Of a stretch of 64,000 nt of DNA, positions 34,166-44,417 are shown piece after piece. The position numbers were made by a program, and so were the translations under genes. Positions within the stretch are counted from its first letter, which is position 1; each line of letters opens with the position of its first letter. Location: contig OZ021730.1 in NCBI GenBank assembly GCA_963978545.1, positions 13,399,796 through 13,463,795 on the forward strand. Direction: 5' to 3'. The notes beneath the pieces were generated by a model. That model had not been told where the DNA came from and did no database searches. It saw only the letters and a list, made by a program, of their open reading frames with translations. Source of the stretch: Linyphia triangularis (taxonomy: Eukaryota > Arthropoda > Arachnida > Araneae > Linyphiidae).

Positions 34166-34621
34166 GTGGCTGATTCTGCTGCAAAAGCGGCTTCAATCCC
34201 GCTGCAACAGCCAGTTCCCTACCAAGATATTAAGACTTCAATTCACAAGTTCATATTATCATTACGTCAAGAAACGTGGGATTTGCAGGTTAATAACAAA
34301 CTAAATTTCATCAAAAATCATCTTCCTAAATTCCCAGTTAATTCAATGCGTCGGACAGTTATCAAACTGACTCGTGTGCGCATTGGTCATACCCGATTGA
34401 CGCATCGACATCTATTGCTGGAAGAAGATCCACCTGTTTGCGATATTTGTCGTTGCGATCTTACTATGGCTCATATTTTAATTTCTTGTCCTAAGTTTCA
34501 GTCGCATCGTCTTAGGTTTTTTAAGTGTACCAGTTTAAGTCTTCAGGATTTGATTGGGGAAACTCCCCATCCAAATCTTTTTGCATTTTTAAGGTCAATC
34601 GTGTTTTTAAATCCCATCTAA
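34166..34621 (+). CDS. LINE ORF2 C-terminal fragment (RNase H end and C-terminal domain)
   Basis: The 151-codon frame opens with ADSAAKAAS, the last helix of the RNase H domain (ADSIARS in E2). It then carries RRTVIKLTRVRIGHTRLTHR, HLLLEEDPPVCDICRC and AHILISCPKF. These correspond to the C-terminal Cys/His-containing domain of ORF2 (LRIGHTRFTHVHLLLAEDAP in E2). It has no stop but is only the last eighth of the protein. The first ATG is chance. Sequence divergence from E1-E3 indicates a separate subfamily. No function is expected. Confidence 0.75.
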   Translation: MADSAAKAASIPLQQPVPYQDIKTSIHKFILSLRQETWDLQVNNKLNFIKNHLPKFPVNSMRRTVIKLTRVRIGHTRLTHRHLLLEEDPPVCDICRCDLTMAHILISCPKFQSHRLRFFKCTSLSLQDLIGETPHPNLFAFLRSIVFLNPI

Positions 34622-34771
34622 CATTTTTAAACATGTCCATTTTTAAAATTTTCTTAACCTCATCATTTTAGAAATGTGTTTTTAACATACTTTAATTAAA
34701 TTATATCACATCTCGTCATATTTATAATTCATCTTCCATCCTAATCTTTTTTTTTTCAAATCTTTTTTTCT

Positions 34772-34804
34772 GGCGCAGCATGGCCTTTGTGTTGCTTTTG
34801 CGCC
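34772..34804 (+). other. LINE 3' terminal hairpin, 33 nt
   Basis: Stem ggcgca/tgcgcc with an inner gcatggcctttgtgttgct loop. The position just before the tail and the 33-nt length match those in E1, E2 and E3. In LINEs with stringent 3' recognition such structures are read by the reverse transcriptase. Confidence 0.6.
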
Positions 34805-34840
34805 ATAAAATCTCCAACAATCAATCATACTAGAGGATAG

Positions 34841-35018
34841 GCCAATCAAACGGTATAGTGGTTAGCGTGCTAGCTTCTAGACTGCGAGGTTGCAGGTTCG
34901 AGTCCTGTGTAAGGTGTGGGTGTTTGTAAATGTATGTTGGCTTGTCTAATGACGAATGTTTCGGCGCATTATAGCACTCGTGTTGCTGACGGTGCCAGAT
35001 AATCTGAAAACAACCAAC
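34841..35018 (+). mobile_element. tRNA-derived SINE, full-length copy
   Basis: It begins gccaatcaaacggtatagtg, with box A-like sequence, an intact box B (ggttcgagtcc), the shared body, and the LINE-like tail cggcgcattatagcactcgt...aaaacaaccaa. Direct repeats 'catactagag[g/a]ata' (34826-34838 and 35019-35031) flank it. It landed directly beside the tail of the LINE fragment on its left. Confidence 0.85.
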
Positions 35019-35996
35019 CATACTAGAGAATAACAAACGATAGATGAAACAAGTTTTTATTCAATACCATCTTCACAAATGAACAGTAAGAAATTATACA
35101 TTTTGAAATAGAATCAATTCTGTCAACTTCTGCCTTTTGGTTGTGCTACTTTTGTGTATTTCCTTTAAAGTTAAATTTTTACTATAACGTTTTAAGTGCA
35201 ATCTAAGGTACCGATGTACAATTTGCTTCGTCATCTGTGACTCGTGAAGATCTTCGAAACCCATTTCATTTTCAATTGGATGGTAAAATTTTTTTCACTT
35301 AACAGAAATTCATTTGTAGTAGTTTTTAACTTAAAATCAATATTTACATTACTTTGGCTGTTTTCTTTCAACATCATGAGCTTGAAAACTCTCTCCGAAA
35401 CAGAAACCATTTTATACACTGTTGTTGAACACATTTTAATGATACCTCTTGAAACAAATGATGTAAATGCTTTTGTATCTCGAAAGTTAGAATTATTACT
35501 ATCATTTTTATTATATATCAACATGTCAATGCAAGATTGGCACGTTAACTCATTTAGGATATTTTTTATAATATAGCTTCCAATATAATATATTATTTAA
35601 GTATTCGGACAATTTGATATTTAAACATTCTGAATATACAGATAACACTAAATAATCTTCATCACTAAATTCAGGCTCTACTTAAGGTCTCTTAGGTGAC
35701 CTAAATTCTAAAATTAATGGAACAATAACACCATTAAAAATGCAATTACAATTCATAGCAGAAATATCTCCTGCATTGTTATCGTATCCACCACAAGCCC
35801 TTATGCTGTTGAAAAATAATTCAATGTGGTCTTGGGATACCCTATAGGTTAAAATATATTTTAAATGGTTTTGTTTTGTCAAAAGTTCTACTGCCATTAA
35901 AGATATAAATTTTATGGTAAATATAAATCCCACTGTGAACATCTTACTTTGCGTTTTTATTATAGGAATACCCTCCAATTTTAAGAAAAATATATA

Positions 35997-37330
35997 CGAG
36001 GGCAATTCAGAAACTAACCTCCGGTTGATTGAAAAAAATACACCAAGTTAAGTAAAAATATTTTAATATATACATCTTACAACTACATCTTTGCACTATT
36101 TTTCGACATAGTCTCCATAACGATTGAGGCACTTATCGTATCTCTTCACAAGCTTTGAAATTCCTTCTGCATAAAAATCACCCGCTTGTGCCTTGAGCCA
36201 GCCTGTGACCGCATCTTTGAGCTCTTCGTCGTCATCAAACCGCTGGGACCCGAGCCATTTCTTCATATGCATGAAGAGGTGAGAATCGCTTGGCGCCAGA
36301 TCTGGGCTGTAAGGTGGATGGTTGAAAACGTCCCACTTGAAGGACTCAAGAAGGGCTGTTGTTCTGCGAGCAGAGTGAGGACGGGCGTTATCGTGCAAAA
36401 AAACGATACCGGAAGTCAGCATACCACGGCGTTTGTTCTGTATAGCCCGTCGTAATGTTTTTAGTGTTTCACAGTACACGTCTTGATTAATGGTCGTCCC
36501 ACGTTCCATGAATTCAACCAACAACACCCCTTTGGCATCCCAAAACACCGTTGCCATCAGTTTTCTGGCAGAAAAATCTTGCCGGGCTTTTTTTGGTTTG
36601 GTAGGCGAATCTGAATGTGCCCACATCTTTGATTGTTCTTTTGTCTCAGGGTTCACGTACTTAATCCAGGTTTCGTCACCGGTCACGATTCTGTTTAACA
36701 ATGGTTCTCCTTCGTCCTCATAACGTGACAGAAAGTCTAATGCAGAGGCCATTCTTTGAGTTTTGTGGTGGTCGGTAAGAATTTTGGGCACCCATCGTGC
36801 ACAGAACTTACGGTAACCCAATCTTGCTGTCACTATCTCGTACAAAAGAGTCTTAGAAATCTGTGGAAAATCAGTAGACAACTCCGCCATTGTGAAACGT
36901 CGATTTTCACGAACTTTTGCATCAACTGTCTGAACGAGTTCGTCAGTCACCAAGGATGGTCTACCACTCCTCTCTTCATCATGAACGTTTTCTCGTCCAC
37001 TTTTAAATAAACGTACCCATTCACGGACAACTCCTTCACTCATAACTTTTGGTCCGTACACGGCACAAAGCTCACGATGAATAGCTGCTGCAGAGTATCC
37101 TTTGGCTGTAAAAAACCTTATAACAGCACGCACTTCACATTTGGCGGGATTTTCTATTGCAGCACACATTTCAAACTGCCACAAAAACTAAACTAGCGCA
37201 GGTACGATGTTCACTCGACTACGGCTTGATGCCGACTGACCTGCTGAGCGTGTGAATGCACAGATGGCGCGCTACTCCCCCCACTACCCGCACTGTGACC
37301 AATCGGAGGTTAGTTTCTGAATTGCCCTCG
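35997..37330 (-). mobile_element. Apparently complete mariner element
   Basis: The 1334-bp element has inverted termini of about 31 bp (CGAGGGCAATTCAGAAACTA at both ends, one mismatch further in at ccg[g/a]ttg) and a TA duplication at each side (35995-35996 and 37331-37332). It encodes one uninterrupted transposase on the minus strand. Clean ends, intact ORF and insertion into an already decayed P-like gene make it the youngest DNA transposon in the window. Confidence 0.92.
36096..37184 (-). CDS. mariner transposase, intact 362 aa
   Basis: This transposase binds the inverted termini and performs cut-and-paste transposition into TA in the nucleus. Residues 1-110 form the paired helix-turn-helix DNA-binding part (AVIRFFTAKGYSAAAIHREL, then GVVREWVRLFKSGRENVHDE and RSGRPS). 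The linker WVPKILTDHHK (131-141) corresponds to the conserved WVPHxL motif. The catalytic triad is visible as TGDETW (D170), HDNARPH (D265) and YSPDLAPSD (D300), giving exactly DD34D spacing. Length is slightly above the usual 345 aa. The position after the last Asp is Ser instead of the common Tyr or Phe. There is no internal stop or frameshift. The start is the first ATG of the frame; Met6 is an alternative. Confidence 0.93.
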   Translation of the reverse strand: MWQFEMCAAIENPAKCEVRAVIRFFTAKGYSAAAIHRELCAVYGPKVMSEGVVREWVRLFKSGRENVHDEERSGRPSLVTDELVQTVDAKVRENRRFTMAELSTDFPQISKTLLYEIVTARLGYRKFCARWVPKILTDHHKTQRMASALDFLSRYEDEGEPLLNRIVTGDETWIKYVNPETKEQSKMWAHSDSPTKPKKARQDFSARKLMATVFWDAKGVLLVEFMERGTTINQDVYCETLKTLRRAIQNKRRGMLTSGIVFLHDNARPHSARRTTALLESFKWDVFNHPPYSPDLAPSDSHLFMHMKKWLGSQRFDDDEELKDAVTGWLKAQAGDFYAEGISKLVKRYDKCLNRYGDYVEK

Positions 37331-37467
37331 TATTTAACAGTTTCAGAAAATATATATTCCCACCAATATTTGTTTCCAAGTGATAAAGTAGATTTAAATC
37401 CTTTACCAAAAGCATGCATTCGACTTATTGAACAAAGTAGCAAACGAATATCAAAATGAAAATTCAC

Positions 37468-38384
37468 GTAATTAATTTGACATTACAAGTAAGTACCTAA
37501 CAATGAATCAGTTTAATAACTTGAAACTAAAATCAGAAATAGTTTTAGTATATTATGTTGATGGGTAACAAAGGCCTGTTTTTACCGTGCCAAATTATTT
37601 GAAGTTAATGAATAGTGCTTTATTAGATGGATTTTTTCAACTACCACAATTTTTTTTACTATCACCATGATTAAATTTCTTTAAATTCTTTGTTGTTAAA
37701 TACCAAACAATATATGCTGACGAATTTTGATGTAAAATATCCTCTGTTAGAATAAATGATTTTTTTCTAGCGAGTTACTTGCAGTTACATAGGGAATTTA
37801 AGCTGAAAAATTAGAGAACGAACTTAGTAGGGATTAATTGAGTATCGTCATCGGCTTAGCAATTAGTATTTATTAAGTTTTGGGCTAACAACACTCCCAT
37901 GTAATGTAAAAAGCCCATCTCAGTAGAATGGTCGTTGTTGCCACCTTTGCGTCTTACTTGAGCACTAGTGTTCTCTAGTTCTGATTAAAACAACTCATAA
38001 AAAAAATAAAGGGAAACGATATCAAAAGTTCAGGGATCATCTTATTAAAGGCTGACAATGTAATTAAGAAACGCCCTAAACAAGGGAAATATGTATATAT
38101 TTTGGAGCAATATTAAGATTTAAGGAAAAGGGGAAAAATTTATATCCGACCATAAAACTAATGATAAAAACAACAATCATGTGGCAGAATCTTCTCCGAG
38201 AAACTCTGTATGTACCAAAACAGGCACCCTTTTTTTTTTTTTTTGCCATTTCGCTGCTAAAGATTTGCGGCGTATTCCACGGGCTTGAAATCCTAATCCG
38301 TGACCGATAATCCAAAGTAAAGACAATAGCAGTCCAACGAAGACGTCATCTAAAGCGAAATAAGATACTGTTAATCCGCGCCAT
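37468..38384. other. Stretch without recognised genes
   Basis: Upstream of the P-like fragment on its coding strand; no earlier exons of that transposase were identified. A poly-T run lies near 38230. Confidence 0.35.
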
Positions 38385-38498
38385 CTGTGTAAGGCATAGG
38401 TGTTTGTAAATGTATGTTGGCTTGTCTAATGACGAATGTTTCGGCGCATTATAGCCCTCGTGTTGCTGACGTCGCCAGATAATCTGAAAACAACCAAT
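38385..38498 (+). mobile_element. SINE, 5'-truncated copy
   Basis: It contains only the body from 'tgtgtaaggcataggtgttt' through the LINE-like tail (cggcgcattatagccctcgt...aaaacaaccaa). The tRNA head with boxes A and B is missing, as expected for incomplete reverse transcription. Confidence 0.8.
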
Positions 38499-38990
38499 CA
38501 AAGCACTGGAAGTGCAAGTCCTGCCGCCACTGAATTGCTGGAAACTTGAGCAGCCAAAGCAACATTCGTCCACCTAGCACATGTTTTTGAGACTGAGTGG
38601 GCTTCAGAATGATTCGTTTGTTTTACAGAAAAATTGTATAATAATTAAATATGGCTCTAAGAAGCAGTTTTATGTGTATAAAAAGTATTATTAAATTTTT
38701 TGAAATTGTCTCGGATATATTTTATTAAGAAGGAAGGATCGTGCACAAAGAATGCTTCATGTCCATTCCGATGAAAGATAAGGATTTGTTACCTTTATGC
38801 CCAGTTCACTATTTAGAAATTTGATTGTTTAAGCCCTAGTCACATTCTAAACAAATAGGATTTAAACCATAACTTTTAATTTTTCTAATAGCATCGTAAA
38901 CTAATGACTTTAAAATTTTACGAGGCACAGTGTATGTAGAAAAAAATTACAAAAAACCTGCTTCCATTTTCTTGCACAGGTCCCAAACCA
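38499..38990. other. Stretch without recognised genes
   Basis: AT-rich, no domain-bearing ORF on either strand. Confidence 0.35.
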
Positions 38991-39029
38991 TACAAAATAG
39001 AACATGAGTGACTAGAGTAGGAGAAGTAT

Positions 39030-40175
39030 CACCATAACTACCATACTTTTCACATTCAATAATTTTATCTAATTTTGCATTTTAAACTAATTGAAACTAA
39101 ACTCTGGAAAATGATTGTCTAAAACATCAGGGATCATAATATGTTCCAGAATGTCACAGTATGAAACTGCATTCAGTCGTCCAGGAATGAGATGTAGAGG
39201 GCCGAGTTATGGGCCGATATCCTGCCACTACGTCTCGTACTTAGCACGTATTGAGACAGAAAACGTGATTTCCGAGGTCTGTATACCCTCTGCTTTCTTG
39301 GAGCAGGACGACTGTACACAACTTTCATTTGTGAACAGAACTGAACCCCAATCAGCTGCAGTCCAGTGCAAATGAGTTTGGGCAAAGGAGAGCCTTTCTA
39401 AAATTTGTCTGCTTGATAATTTTGGTTTTCGTGCAGCTACATAACAATGGAGAGATGCTTCCCTCAAAGTATTCCTTACGGTTTGCTTCTTTACCTGCAG
39501 GAGAAATTGCTAGGTGCAATTGAACTATTTATTTTAGAAATGCAATTTAAAAAATATTTACAATTGAAATACAATTTTATATACTTTGCGCAGGCTATAA
39601 TTATTCAAATTACTATATAATTTTATGGAATTCGAATGTACAAACAATTTCTTTTGGAAAAGTAAAAATTTCTGCAACAGTTTAATTGTTGAAATATTTA
39701 ATTTTTTTGTACCTACAAGCTGCATGGAAGCATGTTAGGACGGAAGCGATTTTTTTCTATAAACTATTGAATGACCATTATTGTGATGGAAACCAATAAT
39801 GTAATTATTTCTAACTATAGTTTTAAAGATATATTTGTATTATAAAAAGGGACGGAGATATATTGAGAGTTTGATATCAATTTCTTACGTGCATATATAA
39901 AATAAATTTTATACTTCTCCGAAAAATAGCGTACCAGTGTAGTGAAACAAACTTGCATCAATATTCAGTTCTTGTTGAATTTGACGGGCGCTTAAAGTTG
40001 GATCGACAACAGCGCTTGTAACTACCAGTTGAGCTGATTCTGTCGAAAGAGCATGTGGTCGGCCACTACCAACTCGTCTCTCCACTAGACCAGTGTCTCG
40101 TTCTCTGCAAGTTAATAGTAAACGTACTATATTTTGCATTTTAACATACATATATATAAATATATTTTCCATTCC
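39030..40175 (-). pseudogene. Tc1-like transposase, broken
   Basis: From 40172 leftwards the minus strand reads RERDTGLVERRVGSGRPHAL and PTLSARQIQQELNIDASL, the paired-like helix-turn-helix part of Tc1 transposases with the GRPR-like hook. About 430 bp of AT-rich non-coding sequence then intervenes. The gene resumes at about 39495 with VRNTLREASLHCYVAARKPK, FAQTHLHWTAADWGSVLFTN (first catalytic region; the usual DES is NES here), and further on RLNAVSYCDILEHIMIP. Frameshifts separate these parts, and the other catalytic acids are not recognisable. The insertion and the lost Asp show inactivity. Confidence 0.8.
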
Positions 40176-40194
40176 CTCTTTCCATTCGAGTCGA

Positions 40195-41502
40195 ATATAA
40201 AAGTATGAAATTTCTCGAAAAACCGTTCATCGATGAAAATGTGGTAATAACCGACTTTAATTTTTGATTTAAGCTTTCTAAGCGGTTATTTGTTTTGTTG
40301 CCAAAAGATCCCACACTGTATTTTCTATGCCTGTCTACTGTTCAAATATGTTGTGCCAATTATTATCAAAATAAGTGATAATTATAACTGGGGAATCTTC
40401 CACTAAGGATTTGTAGAGTTCTTCAGATTTCTCCTCAGTTTGGCACCTGCACATAGCTTCAAAAGCCGACTTAGCGCAATCACGCTCTGCGGGAGTAATT
40501 ACTAGTTTATCGCACGTTATTTCTCTATTGAATGTCCTTAAAGAATGAAAACGGCAGTCTTAAACGATAGTTCGGCAGAACATTTTTAATAACTGCTCGT
40601 TCAACCAAATCCTTGTCAGTTAATACAAGAGTGGTTTTATTATAAGCTGAATTTTTATCGACAAAAACTTCAAAAAACCATTTTACAGTTTCCAAGTATT
40701 TATTTACTTAAAGCCCCGTGGCAACTATTTCACTCTGACCATTGCTATCCTCGATCATCAATAAAAATACAGACAAATCCAAATCAAGAAGTTTGTACGT
40801 AGAGTCGGCAATTATTAATTCAGGGTAATTATTAAAAGTTTTCTTCATTGCATAATCCTGAATGAAAATGCCTGGCAAAACTTTTGACAAATTTTCTCTA
40901 ACTTCCACATCACATTCATATTGATTTTTCAACATGCCTACGATTTCTAAAAAACTTGCATGTGAACTTGTACCTTAAAATTAAAAAATTATAAATGTTA
41001 ATAGAATGAAAATGTACAGGGTTGTTTTTAGTAAAAGAGAACAAAAGCCAATTATTATAACCGTTTGTATTTGTGGGATTAAAGATATGCTAGTGATAGG
41101 TGAATTTTTTTTTTTAGTAATGGATACTGTATTTAGTAATAGATAATCAAATTTTTACTCATAGCTTTCTATTTTCATTCTCTTTTACTACTACAATGAA
41201 TTATATGCATCTTTAAAATTTGTCAAATAAGTTATAGTAAATATAGAAACCTTTTTTTAGGTAAATTGGTTAGATCTCTTAAGGTAATAACTTTATTGGT
41301 TTCTTTCTCAAATTTAGCTTGTACAACCTTCTTTTTCGCTTTCAGTTGAATAAGTGAAGCTACTTCTTCCTTTAAATTTTCCTGTAGCCTCCTTTGGTTT
41401 GGCAGCTGATAGTAGAGCATTTCAGAAATTTCATGATTATGGTCATTACAAATGTCTGTAACAATCAAGGAGTGCTCGTTCTCATGAAGTTTTATATACA
41501 GG
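40195..41502 (-). pseudogene. MULE/ZSWIM-like transposase remnant
   Basis: Reading leftwards from 41502 the minus strand gives ENEHSLIVTDICNDHNHEIS (a FAR1-like 'C..HNHE' motif). From 40935 it gives NYPELIIADSTYKLLDLDLS and LLMIEDSNGQSEIV, matching the MULE transposase strand with its first Asp. Then come VLTDKDLVERAV (second Asp), CQTEEKSEELYKSL, FDNNWHNIFEQ and NRLESLNQKLKSV in shifting frames. The order matches domesticated and transposon-borne ZSWIM1/3-type proteins. Frameshifts and stops show decay. It ends on the right where the next transposon begins at 41503. Confidence 0.7.
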
Positions 41503-42461
41503 GTGGTCTTTTTTTAAAGTGACACTATTTAGAGCCGCATGTAGCGCGATCTAATCGCCGAAATGGCATCAAACTCGGTATGGAGATGACGACATGGGAA
41601 GTAGGATTCTGTGAAAAAAATTGTTCCAAAAATCGCCGCTAGCATTATTTATGGCGTTGTACAATGGAAAAAGTGTTACAAAAAGAAAAATTATAACACA
41701 TACTACCTTACAGTGAAATTATGAATGTTTATTCACTACATTCACTTCCCCGGCGAGGAATTAGTCCACATTCAATGTGAGCGCCGTTCTCGGAAATAAC
41801 ACCGTGCATTCTGTGCACAGCATTCTCGACGGCCGTAAGTAATATGTCACGAGGAATATTCCGCACTGTCTGATATGTTGTTCTTTAGGATAGACAAGTT
41901 TGAGACTCCACCAACATAAACTTTGGATTTCAAGTAACCTCAGAGCCAAAAATCACATTGCGTGAGAATCATGGGAACAAGGCGGCCATTCAACTTGAAA
42001 ACCGCGACTGATGATTCTGTCATGAGTGAAATGTTGGCGCAACAGCTGCTTTACCTTAACACCAATGTGTGGTGGTGCACCATCCTGCATACAGATTGTC
42101 TAATGGAGACAGTTTCTTTGCTGCAGTTGTGGAATGACAAACTTTTTCAGCATTTCGTGATACCTTTCAAATTCAAATTTTAGCCACTCCAAACGGTGAC
42201 TTCTGGTAAATGCAATGGGATTTCGTGCACGGTGTGGGGCTGTTCAGAGGCCCAAATTCGGATATTTTGTGTGTTTACGTACCCATTGAGATGGAAATGG
42301 CACTTACCTCCCCACAGAATGTCCCATGGGAAACCATCATTCTCCGTCCTGTCACTCGCTTATTATAATCACTGGGTTACAGTTCGTGCAAGCGACTGAT
42401 TTTGTATGGATAAAAGCGAATAACGCGCTGCAATACTCACCATACCATGGAATAATTCATA
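41503..42461 (-). pseudogene. Tc1/mariner-superfamily (IS630-type) transposase, split by a Harbinger element
   Basis: The left edge reads (ta)CAGGGTGGTCTTTTTTTAAA, a plausible inverted terminus after a TA. Reading leftwards from 42461 the minus strand gives RVIRFYPYKISRLHEL (a helix-turn-helix end of the form 'HPYKI..LQEL'), then AVHEIPLHL-like text, QDGAPPHIGVKVKQLL (second catalytic Asp), DRIISRGFQVEWPPCSHD (third-Asp region, degraded) and AVHRMHGVI-like remnants near 41800. Upstream sequence FWRDVLDQDM lies beyond the Harbinger insertion at 61529-61570. Stops and frameshifts occur throughout. Confidence 0.65.
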
Positions 42462-43222
42462 GAGCCTGATTCTCACCTCCGATCGAATCGGGGGAAAAAA
42501 TCGTGACCAGCTCTCTCGGAATCGGGTCATTTCTCGTTCAGTAGATAAGGAGTGATTCTGACCTCAGTTTTTCCCGAAATCGAAGAATGACGCACTTCCT
42601 CCGCTGAAAACTGCGCGGTTAGGAATGCGCAGTAGAGTTTTCAGAACCATCATGTGCTGTTTTGACTTCAATTCAATGTTTATACTTTTTTTGTGGAACT
42701 CGTCCTCTCCTTGCGGTGTTGCAAGAAATGGCTTCCAAGAAAGTTGAACAGATACTAAAATGCATTAAAACATTTATTAACTTTTCCGATGATAACAGAG
42801 GAATACCTTTGGTCCCTCTAAATCACAAGTTATAGCAGGTTTTGAGAATGAATGACTAAAAAAAAATAGTAAAACTTTCATCAAACATAAGCTAGGCGGT
42901 ATTTATGGCTTTTATTGTGCATTTTAACTCTTTCTGATGAACACAATGTTTTGTTTATAATATAGAACATAGTGATAAAAATTATTGGTAAGTAGCAGGC
43001 ACCCAACAGGAAATAAATATATGCAACAGTTTTAATTAGAATATTATTGCAACATGCAAATACTAATTTGCTAATAGTTGGTTGCCGTCTGAATTAAATG
43101 AATCACGTTCTTGCCTGGTACCACCAAAACTATTTGGTAGTCAAAGGAAAAATCAGGTTTTTTTCGTAAATGTAGTGAACATATAAGAATTTATCATGAT
43201 TACTTTTTCCTTCCTGTATTGG

Positions 43223-43399
43223 GCCGACCAAACGGTATAGTGGTTAGCGTGCTAGCTTCTAGACCGCGAGGTTACGGGTTCGAGTCCCGTGTTTGGCATG
43301 GGTGTTTGTAAATGTATGTTGGCTTGTATAATGACGAATGTTTCGGCGCATTATAGCCCTCGTGTTGCTGACGGCGCCAGATAATCTGAAAACAACCAA
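43223..43399 (+). mobile_element. tRNA-derived SINE, best-preserved copy
   Basis: The 177-bp copy has a tRNA-like head: acceptor-like gccgac, box A-like tatagtggttagcg, an anticodon-loop-like cttctag, and a perfect T arm acgggttcgagtcccgt containing box B. A body follows (gtaaatgtatgttggcttgt), then the tail cggcgcattatagccctcgt...aaaacaaccaa. The 14-bp direct repeats ccttcctgtattgg (43209-43222 and 43400-43413) are perfect. Transcription would be by RNA polymerase III from boxes A and B, and mobilisation by a LINE that recognises the tail. Confidence 0.92.
43345..43378 (+). other. LINE-like 3' hairpin of the SINE
   Basis: ggcgcattatagccctcgtg...ggcgcc aligns with ggcgcagtatggcccatgtg...tgcgcc of E2 at most positions, including the gccc and gtgttgc segments. 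Length is 34 nt against 33 nt in the LINEs. Confidence 0.75.
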
Positions 43400-43450
43400 C
43401 CTTCCTGTATTGGCTCCGTAGTTTTATGTAAAACTAAGGAGAAATAAGTC

Positions 43451-43699
43451 TTAATAACAGAAAAAATATAGTTCAGGGCCCATATTTCTTTTTTTCTGGC
43501 ACTGTGTGGCAAGTACACTTCTAATTTCTTCGATTACCAGCAATGCTGCAGGTTTCGAAAGCCGAAAAATTTCAATAAAATGAATATCGTGAGAGACAAA
43601 GGGATTTGTTTTATCTCTAAATACTCTTTGTCTTCTCAATTCCCTGTTCACTAAATACTGGGTAAAATTCATAAAAACTAATGTTCTTGCAGGATCCAT
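43451..43699 (-). pseudogene. HARBI1-like nuclease, N-terminal fragment
   Basis: The 82-codon minus-strand frame contains RRQRVFRDKTNPF, then IEIFRLSKPAALLVIEEIRS. This matches the N-terminal helical segment of Harbinger nucleases (usually 'R...R..RNP.....D.EF...FRL.KE....L...I'). The catalytic DDE part is absent. It lies inside the 42462-61528 inverted termini and is consistent with them. The start ATG at 43699 follows a short AT-rich leader. The LINE E1 inserted 80 bp upstream of the start on the coding strand. Confidence 0.65.
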
Positions 43700-43780
43700 T
43701 TTGATGTTTGTTGTTTTAAAACAGCAGCAATAATAAACACTTCAACATACAACTAGAACAACCAATCAGAATAAACTTCG

Positions 43781-43840
43781 CCCCTCAGGGGGTTTACTTT
43801 CTTTAAGTAAACACGGGCTTCACAACCCCGAGGTGCCCCA
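43781..43840 (+). promoter_or_regulatory. Folded 5' end of LINE E1
   Basis: CCCC-TCA-GGGGG is followed by a stem tttactt/aagtaaa, a second hairpin cggg-cttcacaa-cccg and a closing gcccc able to pair with the first ggggg. The layout is the same in E2, E3 and E5, with base changes that keep pairing. It may act in promoter function, RNA processing or ribonucleoprotein formation. Confidence 0.5.
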
Positions 43841-44005
43841 GTGATCTAACCCTTCGTCTGTTTATACCTTCTCATTTTGGGTTTTATATTTATCGTTTGT
43901 TTTCTCTTCCTTCCCTCATTGTGATTACCTCAACTGAGGTGAGGGCTCCCCTTCAGAAGCTTTGTGCCGCTCTGTTGCCATCAGCTTCTCTTGGGGATTA
44001 AATCA

Positions 44006-44027
44006 CCCACGTGTTTGCCGTGCGTGG
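44006..44027 (+). promoter_or_regulatory. Conserved 5' UTR core of LINE E1
   Basis: cccacgtgtttgccgtgcgt(gg) with an E-box CACGTG and cacg/cgtg ends able to pair. The same 21-22 nt core occurs in E2 (48814), E3 (55392) and E5 (62894), although the rest of E2's 5' UTR is different. Conservation across divergent UTRs suggests a functional site. Confidence 0.4.
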
Positions 44028-44417
44028 AGACCCGTGTCCCTGGAAAGGGGGATCCTGGTAGTTGAGGGGCGACATACTGTCCCAATACACTACTTTGGCC
44101 CTTGCTTCAGATAAACGGGAGGTGTACATTGGTCCCATGTACATCAATCGGCTGGTCGTCCGACTTCGTCGGCGGCTTGGGATCAAGCGACCGGCTCGTC
44201 TTCTGGGAATCTCGTTAAGGGTGGAGACATCTACAGGGACGAGCCGGTCGCGTATAGACACTAGATAACCTGTTGGTGTTATGCCGTGCGTAACAGTTTA
44301 GTTACTATTTTTTTTTCTTTTCTTGTTTTTGTTGCTTGCCGGTGTGCACCATCCCTGACATCGAGGACTCCATGGTGGGTGGGATTCTAGTGTCCGAAAT
44401 TCTATTTCTTTATTTTA

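Larger units (their letters stand above)
34160..34825 (+). mobile_element. 5'-truncated LINE copy, diverged subfamily
   Basis: Contains only the end of ORF2 (34166-34621), a short 3' UTR, the 33-nt terminal hairpin (34772-34804) and a 'ctccaacaatcaatca' tail. The hairpin loop sequence differs from E1-E3 but length and stem are preserved. The 5' truncation is typical of incomplete target-primed reverse transcription. Confidence 0.75.
35231..37467 (-). pseudogene. P-element/THAP9-like transposase remnant, split by a mariner
   Basis: Reading leftwards on the minus strand, 37467-37331 gives AFGKGFKSTLSLGNKYWWEY. The mariner interrupts it there. From 35994 come GFIFTIKFISLMAVELL, then LKYILTYRVSQDHIELFF and IRACGGYDNN. 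After a gap, 35524 onward gives AFTSFVSRGIIKMCSTTVYK. The blocks 'GKGFK.PL', 'Y..SQDH.E.FF..IR..GG.NNN' and 'FV.RGG....S..V' are, in this order, hallmarks of the C-terminal half of P-element/THAP9 transposases. The N-terminal THAP domain and catalytic region are absent here. Stops and indels show it is dead. Confidence 0.7.

Noticed and set aside
35244..35576. 110-codon plus-strand ORF as a gene
   Set aside because: It is the complement of the P-like transposase C-terminal sequence, which is the recognisable strand.
39495..39925. Intron in the Tc1-like gene
   Set aside because: An AG precedes the downstream part, but no GT donor gives the correct phase; an insertion is more likely.
43781..43840. 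Classical HDV-like ribozyme at the LINE 5' end
   Set aside because: I could pair individual stems but could not fit the nested double pseudoknot order in both E1 and E2, so only a conserved structure is claimed.
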